Positions 8,198-15,995 of a stretch of DNA of 64,000 nucleotides are shown in pieces. Both the position numbers and the translations under genes were made by a program. The DNA is from Flammeovirgaceae bacterium (lineage in GTDB: Bacteria; Bacteroidota; Bacteroidia; Cytophagales; Cyclobacteriaceae), in assembly GCA_027487845.1 (NCBI GenBank), contig JAIYCV010000030.1, positions 22,994 to 86,993 on the forward strand, in the 5' to 3' direction. The notes below the pieces were generated by a model. It was not told the DNA's origin. It did not search any database and saw nothing but the letters and a program-made list of their open reading frames with translations. Positions within the stretch are counted from its first letter, which is position 1. Every line of letters starts with the position of its first letter.

Positions 8198-9763
8198 TTA
8201 ATGAGCAGATTCAGATACTTTTTTGATGGTAGCGGCATCTACTTTTTTAGTTTTAAGCATGAGTATAAAAGGTGAGGCAACAATGAAAAAGAGACTTATT
8301 AACAAAAAACCATCGAGGTAACTCATCAGATAACTCTGCTTGGTAACGGCACCATCAATGGCTCTTAGGGCAACTTCATTCGCTTGCAATGGATTTACAC
8401 CAGTGGCAATTACGCCTTGTGTGGTTTGCAATAAACGTTGATTTAATTCAGGATCGGTGGCATCTAAGTTTGCAACTAAATCAGTACGATGAACCCAATA
8501 GCGGGTATTGATGTAGGTATTCATTATGGCAATGCCAAATGCGCCTCCTAGTTGCCGAATCATGTTCGTTAAAGAAATAGCATAAGGCATGCTTTGCGGT
8601 GCTAATCCAACTACAGATTGATTAATTAAAGGTACAGTAAGCATGGCGGTACCTAGTCCACGGAAGACTTGTGGCAAGATAAAGAAGGAGTTGCCAACTT
8701 CTGGCGTTGCTAACGAAGCCGTGTAGCCATGTAGAATAAAAAAAATAAAACCAAAAATTATGAATATTAGAGGGGGTAAACCAGATTGAATAGATTTACC
8801 GATGATAGGCATAACGAATATGGCTACTAATGCACCAGGTACTAATCCAAATCCGGCATCAGTAGGGGTGTAGCCAAGAATACGTTGCACTAGAACAGGG
8901 AAGATGAATACCGAGCCAAAAAGGCCAAAGCCTGTGACAAACGTTAGAATATTACTTGCGGCTAGGTTGCGCTCTTTTAAAATCCGTAAATCAATAACTG
9001 GTGTTTTGGTTATGAATTCCCAAACAATGAAACCAATCAATGAAATAGTTGCCAACGCGGTATATGTTTTAATGAGATTTGAATCGAACCAGTCTTCGCT
9101 CGTTCCTTTCTCTAAAACATATTGCAGCGCGCCTACTCCAAAGGCAAGCATTAGAATTCCTGGGTAGTCAATCGCAATTGACTTTCGATCTATTGTTAGT
9201 TCTTCTGGCTTTTTTTCGACAAAAGTATACGTCAAAAAAGCGGCCAGTATTCCGATGGGAATATTAATATTGAAAATTAATGGCCATGAATAATTATCGA
9301 TAATTAAGCCACCCAAGATAGGACCGATAGTGGGCCCCACCACAATACCCATTCCAAAAAGAGCTGAAGCCATAGGCCGCTTTGGCGCATCGAACGTATC
9401 GAACAAGATAGATTGTGAGGTAGAGAGCAATGCGCCTCCGCCAATGCCTTGTATAAAGCGCGCAATAACTAGGGTGGTAAGGTCAGGAGCGTTACCACAG
9501 GCATAGGAGGCAAGCGTAAAAATTACGATAGAAGTTAAGTAATAATTCTTTCGGCCAAAGTAGCGCGCTAGGAAGCCCGTCATTGGAATGATAATCACAT
9601 TTGCTATCGCATAGGCAGTTATCACCCAAGATGTATCTTCAATAGTAGCTCCGAGATTTCCGCTAATCTGGGAGAGCGCAACATTTACAATCGAGGTATC
9701 AATCAGCTCCATAATGGCAGCTGTGATTACCGTAATTACAATAATTGCTTTGCGAAAATCCAT
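8198..9763 (-). CDS. emrB: DHA2-family MFS drug exporter, EmrB-like
   Basis: A 521-residue major facilitator of the 14-helix DHA2 (EmrB/QacA) family. The first helix carries the D-T-S-I-V-N-V-A-L signature of drug:proton antiporter family 2 at about residue 22. The motif A loop is GFLARYFGRK, and a motif C-like GxxxGPxxGG segment follows (GIVVGPTIGPILGG). It should pump hydrophobic compounds out of the cytoplasm into the EmrA/TolC conduit. It is the middle gene of the operon, two bases after the EmrA stop. Confidence 0.88.
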   Translation of the reverse strand: MDFRKAIIVITVITAAIMELIDTSIVNVALSQISGNLGATIEDTSWVITAYAIANVIIIPMTGFLARYFGRKNYYLTSIVIFTLASYACGNAPDLTTLVIARFIQGIGGGALLSTSQSILFDTFDAPKRPMASALFGMGIVVGPTIGPILGGLIIDNYSWPLIFNINIPIGILAAFLTYTFVEKKPEELTIDRKSIAIDYPGILMLAFGVGALQYVLEKGTSEDWFDSNLIKTYTALATISLIGFIVWEFITKTPVIDLRILKERNLAASNILTFVTGFGLFGSVFIFPVLVQRILGYTPTDAGFGLVPGALVAIFVMPIIGKSIQSGLPPLIFIIFGFIFFILHGYTASLATPEVGNSFFILPQVFRGLGTAMLTVPLINQSVVGLAPQSMPYAISLTNMIRQLGGAFGIAIMNTYINTRYWVHRTDLVANLDATDPELNQRLLQTTQGVIATGVNPLQANEVALRAIDGAVTKQSYLMSYLDGFLLISLFFIVASPFILMLKTKKVDAATIKKVSESAH

Positions 9764-9765
9764 AT

Positions 9766-10809
9766 TTAGTCTATTTTCACTTCGGCCGTTAGGCTTAAAC
9801 CAGCCCTTAAAATTCTGCGGTATTTCTCCACCTCAAGAATTTCAATTTTAACGGGAACACGTTGCGTGATTTTCACAAAATTACCCGTTGAGTTATCCGG
9901 TGGCAGCAAAGCAAATTTAGCTCCTGTAGCTTCACTCATACTCACAACCTTGCCTTTAATTACTTGGTCGGGGTATCCATCTAAGTATAAATCAGCTTCC
10001 TGCCCTTCTTTCATTTTTTGTAGTTGAGTCTCTTTGAAATTTGCAATCACCCAAAATTTCTCATTGTTTATTATGGTGAATAAAGTTTGACCAGGCTGCA
10101 CATACTGGCCTTTATCAATACTCTTTTTCCCTACTTTTCCGGAAGCAGGCGAAATGAGTGTTGTGAAACTCAATTTTAGTTTTGCCTGCTCTACAAGAGC
10201 TTTTCTAGTTTCAATTTGCGCGAGGGCCTTTTGTATCTGTGCTTTTGCCGTGCTGATCTGAGCACCGGCTGCGCCCACTTGATCTTGGTTTGAGTTGAAT
10301 TGACGTTGCGCTATTAATTGATTTGATTTTGAATCTTCTACTTGCTTACGAGTGATTGATCCATCATTAAACAAAGCCTGATCACGTTGTAGATCTGACT
10401 GAGATTTTTCGAGGCGTGCTTTTTGCACATCTAAATTTGACTTTGCCAATGCTAAATTCCGCTCAGCATTTAAAAGTCCGGCACGAGCATTTTCTAATTC
10501 AGCAGACGCTTGTTGTTGGTCTGCCTCTGCTTGTTGTAACGCAATCTTGTATTCACGTGAATCGATGGTAAGTAGAAGTTGACCTGTAGAAACAACATCA
10601 TAATCAGCAACTAGTAAACTGTCCACGTATCCTGCGACACGGGCAAGAATAGGAACATTAGTTGCCTCAATGCTCGCATTGTCAGTAGTTTCGTAATGTC
10701 GACTGTGTAACCAGCTTTTAATTCCAAAAAAGGCACCTGTTAGAACGATGATAGGTATTATAATCTTTGCAGGATTAAATTTTTTCTTCGGCAGCTCAGT
10801 TGTTTCCAT
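9766..10809 (-). CDS. emrA: HlyD/EmrA-family membrane fusion protein
   Basis: A 347-residue periplasmic adaptor anchored by one N-terminal transmembrane helix (about 13-30). A lipoyl half-motif follows (ILARVAGYVDSLLV), then a long coiled-coil hairpin (about 75-205), the second lipoyl half (SPASGKVGKKSIDKGQYV) and a beta-barrel domain. This is the EmrA architecture linking a DHA2 MFS pump to TolC. It is the first gene of the emrA-emrB-tolC operon and is divergent from a MarR regulator, an arrangement also seen for MarR-type regulators of efflux pumps in other bacteria. Confidence 0.88.
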   Translation of the reverse strand: METTELPKKKFNPAKIIIPIIVLTGAFFGIKSWLHSRHYETTDNASIEATNVPILARVAGYVDSLLVADYDVVSTGQLLLTIDSREYKIALQQAEADQQQASAELENARAGLLNAERNLALAKSNLDVQKARLEKSQSDLQRDQALFNDGSITRKQVEDSKSNQLIAQRQFNSNQDQVGAAGAQISTAKAQIQKALAQIETRKALVEQAKLKLSFTTLISPASGKVGKKSIDKGQYVQPGQTLFTIINNEKFWVIANFKETQLQKMKEGQEADLYLDGYPDQVIKGKVVSMSEATGAKFALLPPDNSTGNFVKITQRVPVKIEILEVEKYRRILRAGLSLTAEVKID

Positions 10810-10825
10810 ATTTTTTTATAATTCT

Positions 10826-10889
10826 CAAAAGTAAACTGAGTTTACCAGTTAGTCAACTAAATTGACTAATTATATTTTTGTTATCTTTG
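10826..10889. promoter_or_regulatory. divergent promoters with two palindromes between marR-type gene and emrA
   Basis: Two perfect inverted repeats lie side by side: GTAAACT-G-AGTTTAC at 10831-10845, and TTAGTCAA / TTGACTAA at 10849-10856 and 10862-10869 with a 5-bp spacer. On the plus strand a TATCTTTG -7 match (10882-10889) has a TTG at 10862-10864, 17 bp upstream. On the minus strand a TACTTTTG -7 match (10833-10826) overlaps the first palindrome and has a TTG (10856-10854) 20 bp upstream. Each palindrome covers part of a promoter, so binding by the MarR protein would repress both directions. The minus-strand leader to the emrA ATG would be very short. Confidence 0.6.
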
Positions 10890-10967
10890 CTTGATTGTAA
10901 TAGCTGTTTCATACTATGTTATGATAATAAGGATCATTATGTCGAAATTTTAAAATGATGATTAACC

Positions 10968-11453
10968 ATGAATAAGTTAGATCAAGAACTTTTTACAATG
11001 GAGGAATATCGAAAGCGCAGTTGGCCGCGATTAATCAAACGTTTGCGTAAGCATATCGATGATCACGCCAGTGTGGAATTTAGAAAGCGAGGGTTCAGCG
11101 ATTTTAAGTTGGCGTATATGCCGTTTTTATTTAATATCGATTTACAGGGTATAACAAATGCCGAGTTGGCCAAGCGAGCGTGTGTAACCAAGCAGGCGAT
11201 GAGTAAAATCGTTAGTGAGCTCACATCACTCGGCTACATAACAAATGAAAAACATAGTGGGGATGCCAGAAGTAGCATTCTTTATTTGACACCGAAAGGA
11301 AAGAAATTAGTTGTGGAGGGTAAAAATATGATGGCTGAACTTGCAAAAAAATATGTAGCCCTTGTGGGCAAGAAGAATTATGATTTTATGATTGATGTAC
11401 TAATAAAAATTTTGGAGTTTCATGAGGACGTTGGAAAAAAATTGAAAGCTTAA
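10968..11453 (+). CDS. MarR-family transcriptional regulator
   Basis: A 161-residue winged-helix regulator. The DNA-binding domain spans about 60-125: helix-turn-helix around NAELAKRACVTKQAMSKIV and the wing around KHSGDARSSILYLTPKG, where D-x-R is the conserved wing motif. The flanking helices form the dimer interface. It lies divergently from emrAB-tolC and is the obvious candidate repressor of that pump, released by binding of a small aromatic or toxic ligand. Its 3' end overlaps the convergent CHY zinc-finger gene by 4 bp. Confidence 0.9.
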   Translation: MNKLDQELFTMEEYRKRSWPRLIKRLRKHIDDHASVEFRKRGFSDFKLAYMPFLFNIDLQGITNAELAKRACVTKQAMSKIVSELTSLGYITNEKHSGDARSSILYLTPKGKKLVVEGKNMMAELAKKYVALVGKKNYDFMIDVLIKILEFHEDVGKKLKA

Positions 11454-11767
11454 ACATCAAAATAAAGGTGGTAATGAAGCTTGCATTTTGGGTTGAATGG
11501 GGCATTACAGTTTGGACACTGGTTATGCGACTCTAAATAATTTTCTATCGTAATTTCGGTTTTACATACTCCACATAAAATTGCTTTGGTCGCCAACTCA
11601 TTGCTTGACCAAGCTTGTGCTTCGTGATCTGTTGATTCCAAGTGGCACGTGAAGCAAGGATAGTAGGTATCGCAACATTTAAACTTTATGGCGATAATAT
11701 CCAGTTGGCTTTTGTAATGAACGCATCTTGTTTGATCATCGAGTAATTTTCCTTTTACCTGAACCAT
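11450..11767 (-). CDS. CHY zinc-finger protein
   Basis: A 105-residue cysteine/histidine-rich protein. The CHY signature opens with T-R-C-V-H-Y (C15, H17, Y18), followed by C31-C32, C38-x2-C41, H42, H48 and two CxxC pairs (C65/C68 and C84/C87), enough ligands for about three zinc ions. Small bacterial CHY-domain proteins of this size are common, but their function is not established. It may be co-transcribed with the GH1 gene upstream (24 bp gap). Confidence 0.8.
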   Translation of the reverse strand: MVQVKGKLLDDQTRCVHYKSQLDIIAIKFKCCDTYYPCFTCHLESTDHEAQAWSSNELATKAILCGVCKTEITIENYLESHNQCPNCNAPFNPKCKLHYHLYFDV

Positions 11768-11790
11768 TTTCCTTTAATCGATCAACTCAC

Positions 11791-13005
11791 TTACATCATC
11801 AACTCTTCTAATACCAAGTCGGGCGAATTGACTTCAAACATTTTATTATAAGCGAGCTTTCGAAAGATATCGGCACTTGGTCGCTTCCGCCTCTCTTTTG
11901 TTTGAAGGTCTACTTCATACAATCCAAATCGTTTTGTTGGCCCCAGGTGCCATTCGAAATTATCCCAAGTGCTCCACATATAGTATCCTCTAATGTCGAT
12001 ACCATCTTGCAGGGCTTTGTGAAGAATTTTTGCATAATCTATAATTGCTGTTTGCCGTAAGGTGTCACTTTCATCGCAAACGCCATTTTCAGTGATGATG
12101 ATCGGCTTCTTGTATTTGTTCCAATAGCGATCAATACAAGTTCTCATTCCTTCGGGATAGTATTCCCACATATCGTCATAAGGCCTGCCCAACCGTTTCA
12201 TTTTTTCTGGGGTCTCCATAAACGTGATAGGCATCGGATCGTGGGGTAGCCTAGCATAATAACTCATTCCGAAGAAATCTACTTTTTCGAAATGACTTGG
12301 CATATGCTCCATAAACCACCAATCGCTTAGTTTTGCTGGCAACCAACCGAGCGGGTTCTCTGCCCAAAAAACCACTGTGTTATGCGAGATGCCAACGGGT
12401 TGGTCTGGATTATGGCTCTTAATGAAGTCATAGACACGTTCATGGGCAAGGCCTAGATTTTTCGCCACTTTGCCGGCCAATAGCAGATTTATCTTAAAAG
12501 GCGGGAAGAAACCAGTTACCCAACCGTAGGTCGTATACACATTAGGCTCGTTGAACGTATTCCAGTGTGAAACATAATCGCCAAATTCCAATACAACTTT
12601 TTTACAGAAGTCAACCCACATCGGTATATTTTCTTCCTTTTCCCAGCCATCCAATTTGGAAAACCATAGTGGATTAGTAAAATGATGAAGTACCATCATT
12701 ATTTTTACCCCCCGCGATTTTAGATCATCGAGAAATAGCCGATAGTGCGCTACCGTTTCTTCGTCTAATTCGCCATAAGGCGCACGCTGAAGCTTACTCC
12801 ACATGAGCCCCATTCGGTAATGAGGTGCTAGGGATGAGATGATTTGTGCGTCCTCCTTAAGCCGCAACTCATGGTCGGTTGTTTTATCTAAGATGTATCC
12901 ATCTTTTGAAGGAACGCCCTTCCAATCATGTTCAAAGGCAGTTTCTATTTGGGTAGCAGCGGTGCTTGTGCCAAAGATGAAATCTTTCGGAAAAAGGTAT
13001 TGCAT
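11791..13005 (-). CDS. glycoside hydrolase family 1 (beta-glycosidase)
   Basis: A 404-residue GH1 retaining glycosidase. The acid/base residue is E153 in TFNEP and the nucleophile is E306 in ITENG, with the N-terminal FIFGTSTAA motif also present. At 404 residues it is shorter than the typical 440-480. There is no signal peptide, so it should act in the cytoplasm on small beta-glucosides, beta-galactosides or phosphorylated sugars. The substrate cannot be assigned, and no PUL genes flank it. Confidence 0.87.
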   Translation of the reverse strand: MQYLFPKDFIFGTSTAATQIETAFEHDWKGVPSKDGYILDKTTDHELRLKEDAQIISSLAPHYRMGLMWSKLQRAPYGELDEETVAHYRLFLDDLKSRGVKIMMVLHHFTNPLWFSKLDGWEKEENIPMWVDFCKKVVLEFGDYVSHWNTFNEPNVYTTYGWVTGFFPPFKINLLLAGKVAKNLGLAHERVYDFIKSHNPDQPVGISHNTVVFWAENPLGWLPAKLSDWWFMEHMPSHFEKVDFFGMSYYARLPHDPMPITFMETPEKMKRLGRPYDDMWEYYPEGMRTCIDRYWNKYKKPIIITENGVCDESDTLRQTAIIDYAKILHKALQDGIDIRGYYMWSTWDNFEWHLGPTKRFGLYEVDLQTKERRKRPSADIFRKLAYNKMFEVNSPDLVLEELMM

Positions 13006-13236
13006 CTAAAAATTTTCAGATGCAAAAATACAGATTTAAAATTCAAAATTAGACGTAGATTTTAGTATCAAGTGCAACTCGCTCAATGGTTATTTTAAGT
13101 TATTGAAATTCAACTGAAACGTCTGTTTTTCTAAGATTGATATTTTTCTGACTAGCTGACGTATCTTCTGGCACTAAACAGGATTATTATTATTTGTGCG
13201 AACTTCAAGCATGAATTAAAAATGTTATTGAATTGA

Positions 13237-13244
13237 TACTTTTG
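13237..13244 (+). promoter_or_regulatory. candidate -7 element (TACTTTTG) upstream of trmH
   Basis: TACTTTTG matches the Bacteroidota TAnnTTTG element 40 bp before the trmH ATG. No well-placed TTG is seen at -33. The remaining gap from 13006 is A/T-rich and shows nothing else. Confidence 0.35.
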
Positions 13245-13284
13245 GTATTTTCACAGATTAAATACTTGTTTACAATTAACTATT

Positions 13285-13977
13285 ATGCTAAACAACGATC
13301 AAAAGGTAGCGCTTACGAGTTATTTCGCGCAGTTTATCTCGCAACCAAGGAGAGATACAATTGAAAAGGTGCTTGCACTTAGGACTAAATTCGTGACCGT
13401 TATTTTGGAGGATATTTTTCAATCGCAAAATGGAAGTGCGGTAATTAGAACCTGCGAATGCATGGGGTTACATCAAATCCATATAATTGAGAATAAAAGC
13501 TATTATGATCTCAATACCAAAGTATTAAAAGGAGCTAATAAATGGATGAATTTGACTAAGTATAGTGCAAAAGGTCAGAATAATACAGAGTTGTGCTTTA
13601 AGCAACTGCGCGAAGCCGGGTATAAGATATTTGCCACCGATCCGAACGCAGATGGAATAAGTATTGACGAGGTGCCTACCGATCAAAGACTGGCCATATT
13701 GCTGGGTAATGAACTCAGTGGAACTTCAGAGTATGCGCTTGCCCATGCTGATGCGACAGTTAAGATACCTATGTATGGCTTTACTGAAAGTTTGAACATT
13801 TCAGTGAGCGCAGCAATTTGCCTCCACACGGTGATGCCGAAAATTAGAAGATCAAACTTACATATAGGCTTTAGTGAAGAAGAGATCCAACAAACTCGCT
13901 ATGAATGGTACAGAAAGGCAATTCGAAAGCCCGATATTTTAGAACGTGAATTCCTTTCAAATAATCAAACTGTATGA
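13285..13977 (+). CDS. trmH: TrmH-type tRNA/rRNA 2'-O-methyltransferase (SpoU family)
   Basis: A 230-residue SPOUT methyltransferase, close to the 229 residues of E. coli TrmH, which methylates G18 of tRNA. The three SpoU motifs are visible: motif 1 around NGSAVIRTCECMGL, motif 2 in LAILLGNELSG and motif 3 in SLNISVSAAICLH, which together form the trefoil knot and SAM site. N- and C-terminal helical extensions are as in TrmH rather than the longer RlmB. Cytoplasmic, monocistronic. Confidence 0.82.
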   Translation: MLNNDQKVALTSYFAQFISQPRRDTIEKVLALRTKFVTVILEDIFQSQNGSAVIRTCECMGLHQIHIIENKSYYDLNTKVLKGANKWMNLTKYSAKGQNNTELCFKQLREAGYKIFATDPNADGISIDEVPTDQRLAILLGNELSGTSEYALAHADATVKIPMYGFTESLNISVSAAICLHTVMPKIRRSNLHIGFSEEEIQQTRYEWYRKAIRKPDILEREFLSNNQTV

Positions 13978-14015
13978 ACTTTTCAGATTAGATTTTTATT
14001 AACTACTCAATCTCC

Positions 14016-14023
14016 TAAATTTG
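14016..14023 (+). promoter_or_regulatory. candidate -7 element (TAAATTTG) giving a leaderless transcript
   Basis: TAAATTTG is a perfect TAnnTTTG match ending only 6 bases before the ATG at 14030. If used, the transcription start would fall on or within a base or two of the start codon. No purine-rich ribosome-binding site is present. No TTG is seen at the -33 distance. Confidence 0.4.
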
Positions 14024-14029
14024 TAATAA

Positions 14030-14671
14030 ATGAGGTTGATAACTAAAATTGGTAAGGTTTTTTTATTTGCTGTCTTGTTGGTAACGCTCGCGGTGTTAGG
14101 TATCAATGGCTGGATAATAAATAGCACACAGAATAGAATCGTATCAATCGATCAACTTACTTCACAAGAGAATGTGGTATTGGTATTGGGTACTAGCAAA
14201 AGATTGAGCGATGGCTCGCCCAACCCATTTTTTGAAAACAGAATAAAAACGGCCACTTTTCTTTTCGAGAAAGGCTTCGTTTCGCACTTCATTTTAAGTG
14301 GTGATAATCGTACTCGTTACTACAACGAACCCTTCGAGATGAAAAAAGCACTCATTAAAGCAGGTGTTCCTGATTCTATTATCACGCTCGATTTTGCGGG
14401 GCTAAGAACACTCGATTCAATTGTCCGAACTAAGGAAATTTTTGGTCAAGATAAGATTGTAATTATAACACAACCCTTTCATTGTTATAGGGCACTTTTT
14501 ATAAGTAACTACTACAATCTGGATGCGTTGGCCATAGCTGCTGATGAGCCCAACCAAGAAAATGGATGGAAGGTATATATACGTGAATATTTTGCCAGGA
14601 CAAAAGCTGTGTTGGATTTATATGTATTCAAGACACCGCCTCACCACATGGGCAGCAAACAACACATTTAA
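14030..14671 (+). CDS. SanA/YdcF-like protein with DUF218 domain
   Basis: A 213-residue membrane-anchored protein: one N-terminal transmembrane helix (about 10-28), then a DUF218 domain on the outer face of the membrane (about 47-190). The DUF218 features are the VLVLGTS strand-loop, LSGDN and the KIVIITQPFHCYRALFI segment. The SanA branch is linked to envelope barrier function and vancomycin exclusion in enterobacteria; the biochemical activity is unknown. Its stop overlaps the convergent barrel gene by 4 bp. Confidence 0.8.
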   Translation: MRLITKIGKVFLFAVLLVTLAVLGINGWIINSTQNRIVSIDQLTSQENVVLVLGTSKRLSDGSPNPFFENRIKTATFLFEKGFVSHFILSGDNRTRYYNEPFEMKKALIKAGVPDSIITLDFAGLRTLDSIVRTKEIFGQDKIVIITQPFHCYRALFISNYYNLDALAIAADEPNQENGWKVYIREYFARTKAVLDLYVFKTPPHHMGSKQHI

Positions 14672-15810
14672 AACGATTCTGCCAATACTACATAGTAATT
14701 GATCGTATTTCCGTAGGCAACGTCAAAGCGAAGATTTAATTTTTCTTTTGGTAACACGGATACTCGAAGCCCGGCACCTACTGCAATTTTAAATTTATCG
14801 ATGCTTAAGTCATTAAGTTCTTCTGCAACCTGGCCTATGCCACCAAACCCAACACCGCCAATTCGTTTATAAATAGGAAACCGATATTCTGCTTGTGTGC
14901 CAATAAACTTTTTATCGCGATAGCGGCCAGCATAATACCCCCTCATCATCAAGTTGCCCCCCAACACGGCAAGGCTTCTGTAAGGTACGTTGCCAAACGT
15001 GAACGTTGCCAACCCTTGGAAACCCCATGTTCTTCCGTTTTTGAGATTAAAGAACTTTCTATAGTCCGCTTCAACTACTTGGAAATTGTAGTTGCTACCT
15101 ACATTCTCGTTAAAGTTTGAAAATTTTATTCGAAGCAAATAGCCTTTATCTGGTTGGTAAGCATGATTTCGAGAGTCATTCATTAGAAACAAACTATAAC
15201 CAGAAACGCGATAACTCTCGCGGTTATAAATGCCAGCAACTTGTTGTTTGGCGAAATTGCCATTCGCTTCATAACTTATATCGTATACGCTCTGGAAGTC
15301 CCAACCAGCACCAACGAAAAAATTATTTTTTATTTTTCTATGTAGTTGTGGGTTGATAAAAAATTGAGTGAATGTATAACTCTCTTTGCCGCTTTCCGGA
15401 GTATCATTTCCGATTCCCCAAAACTTATCCGGAAACTTGCTAAATGAGTTCTCAAATCGAATTACGTACTTTTCTTTTGGCAAGAAAATGTTTGCTCCCA
15501 GCCCAATCAAAATTTGCTTGTTAAGAGTATACAAAATGCCTGATGGCATAGTGGATGTTCTCAGCTTTTTATCTTTTTTAGATGTCTTAAAGACAAATGC
15601 GTTGGCAAATCCAAATACCCAACTTGTTTCTGTTGAGAGAGCAGCCAACGGAAAAATCAACAACTTATTTTTATATATAACTTCCGAGGAATCCACCTTA
15701 ACTTCCATTGAGTCTATTTCTGGAAAGGCACCAATTTCTCGTCTTTTGTGTTGAGCAATGCTGCTCGCTGTAAAACTAAAAATTAGTAAAAAAAGTAAAG
15801 TGTGTCTCAT
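14668..15810 (-). CDS. BamA/TamA-type outer membrane beta-barrel protein (surface antigen D15)
   Basis: A 380-residue outer-membrane protein with a signal peptide (about 1-19, ending SSIAQ). Strand-like sequence fills the rest and ends on the aromatic LAESF, typical of barrels. The motif NLMMRGYYAGRYRDK is the conserved (V)RG(F/Y) L6 motif of the Omp85/BamA barrel. No POTRA domains are evident, so it is a short barrel-only Omp85 relative. Role and cargo are unknown. Confidence 0.8.
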   Translation of the reverse strand: MRHTLLFLLIFSFTASSIAQHKRREIGAFPEIDSMEVKVDSSEVIYKNKLLIFPLAALSTETSWVFGFANAFVFKTSKKDKKLRTSTMPSGILYTLNKQILIGLGANIFLPKEKYVIRFENSFSKFPDKFWGIGNDTPESGKESYTFTQFFINPQLHRKIKNNFFVGAGWDFQSVYDISYEANGNFAKQQVAGIYNRESYRVSGYSLFLMNDSRNHAYQPDKGYLLRIKFSNFNENVGSNYNFQVVEADYRKFFNLKNGRTWGFQGLATFTFGNVPYRSLAVLGGNLMMRGYYAGRYRDKKFIGTQAEYRFPIYKRIGGVGFGGIGQVAEELNDLSIDKFKIAVGAGLRVSVLPKEKLNLRFDVAYGNTINYYVVLAESF

Positions 15811-15995
15811 TAAGTGCGTTCAGGTCAGATAAACAATAACTAAGTCGAATTAGTTGCCAAATTATTGTTTCAATCAAAAATTGGCGTCAAAAGTCTAAAA
15901 TAATCAGCAATAAAAAAATTACCACCGTGCATCCTTTCCTTTAACTCTTGCGTATTATTGGCTAATTTTGAATTTTATAATCTAAAATTATTCTT

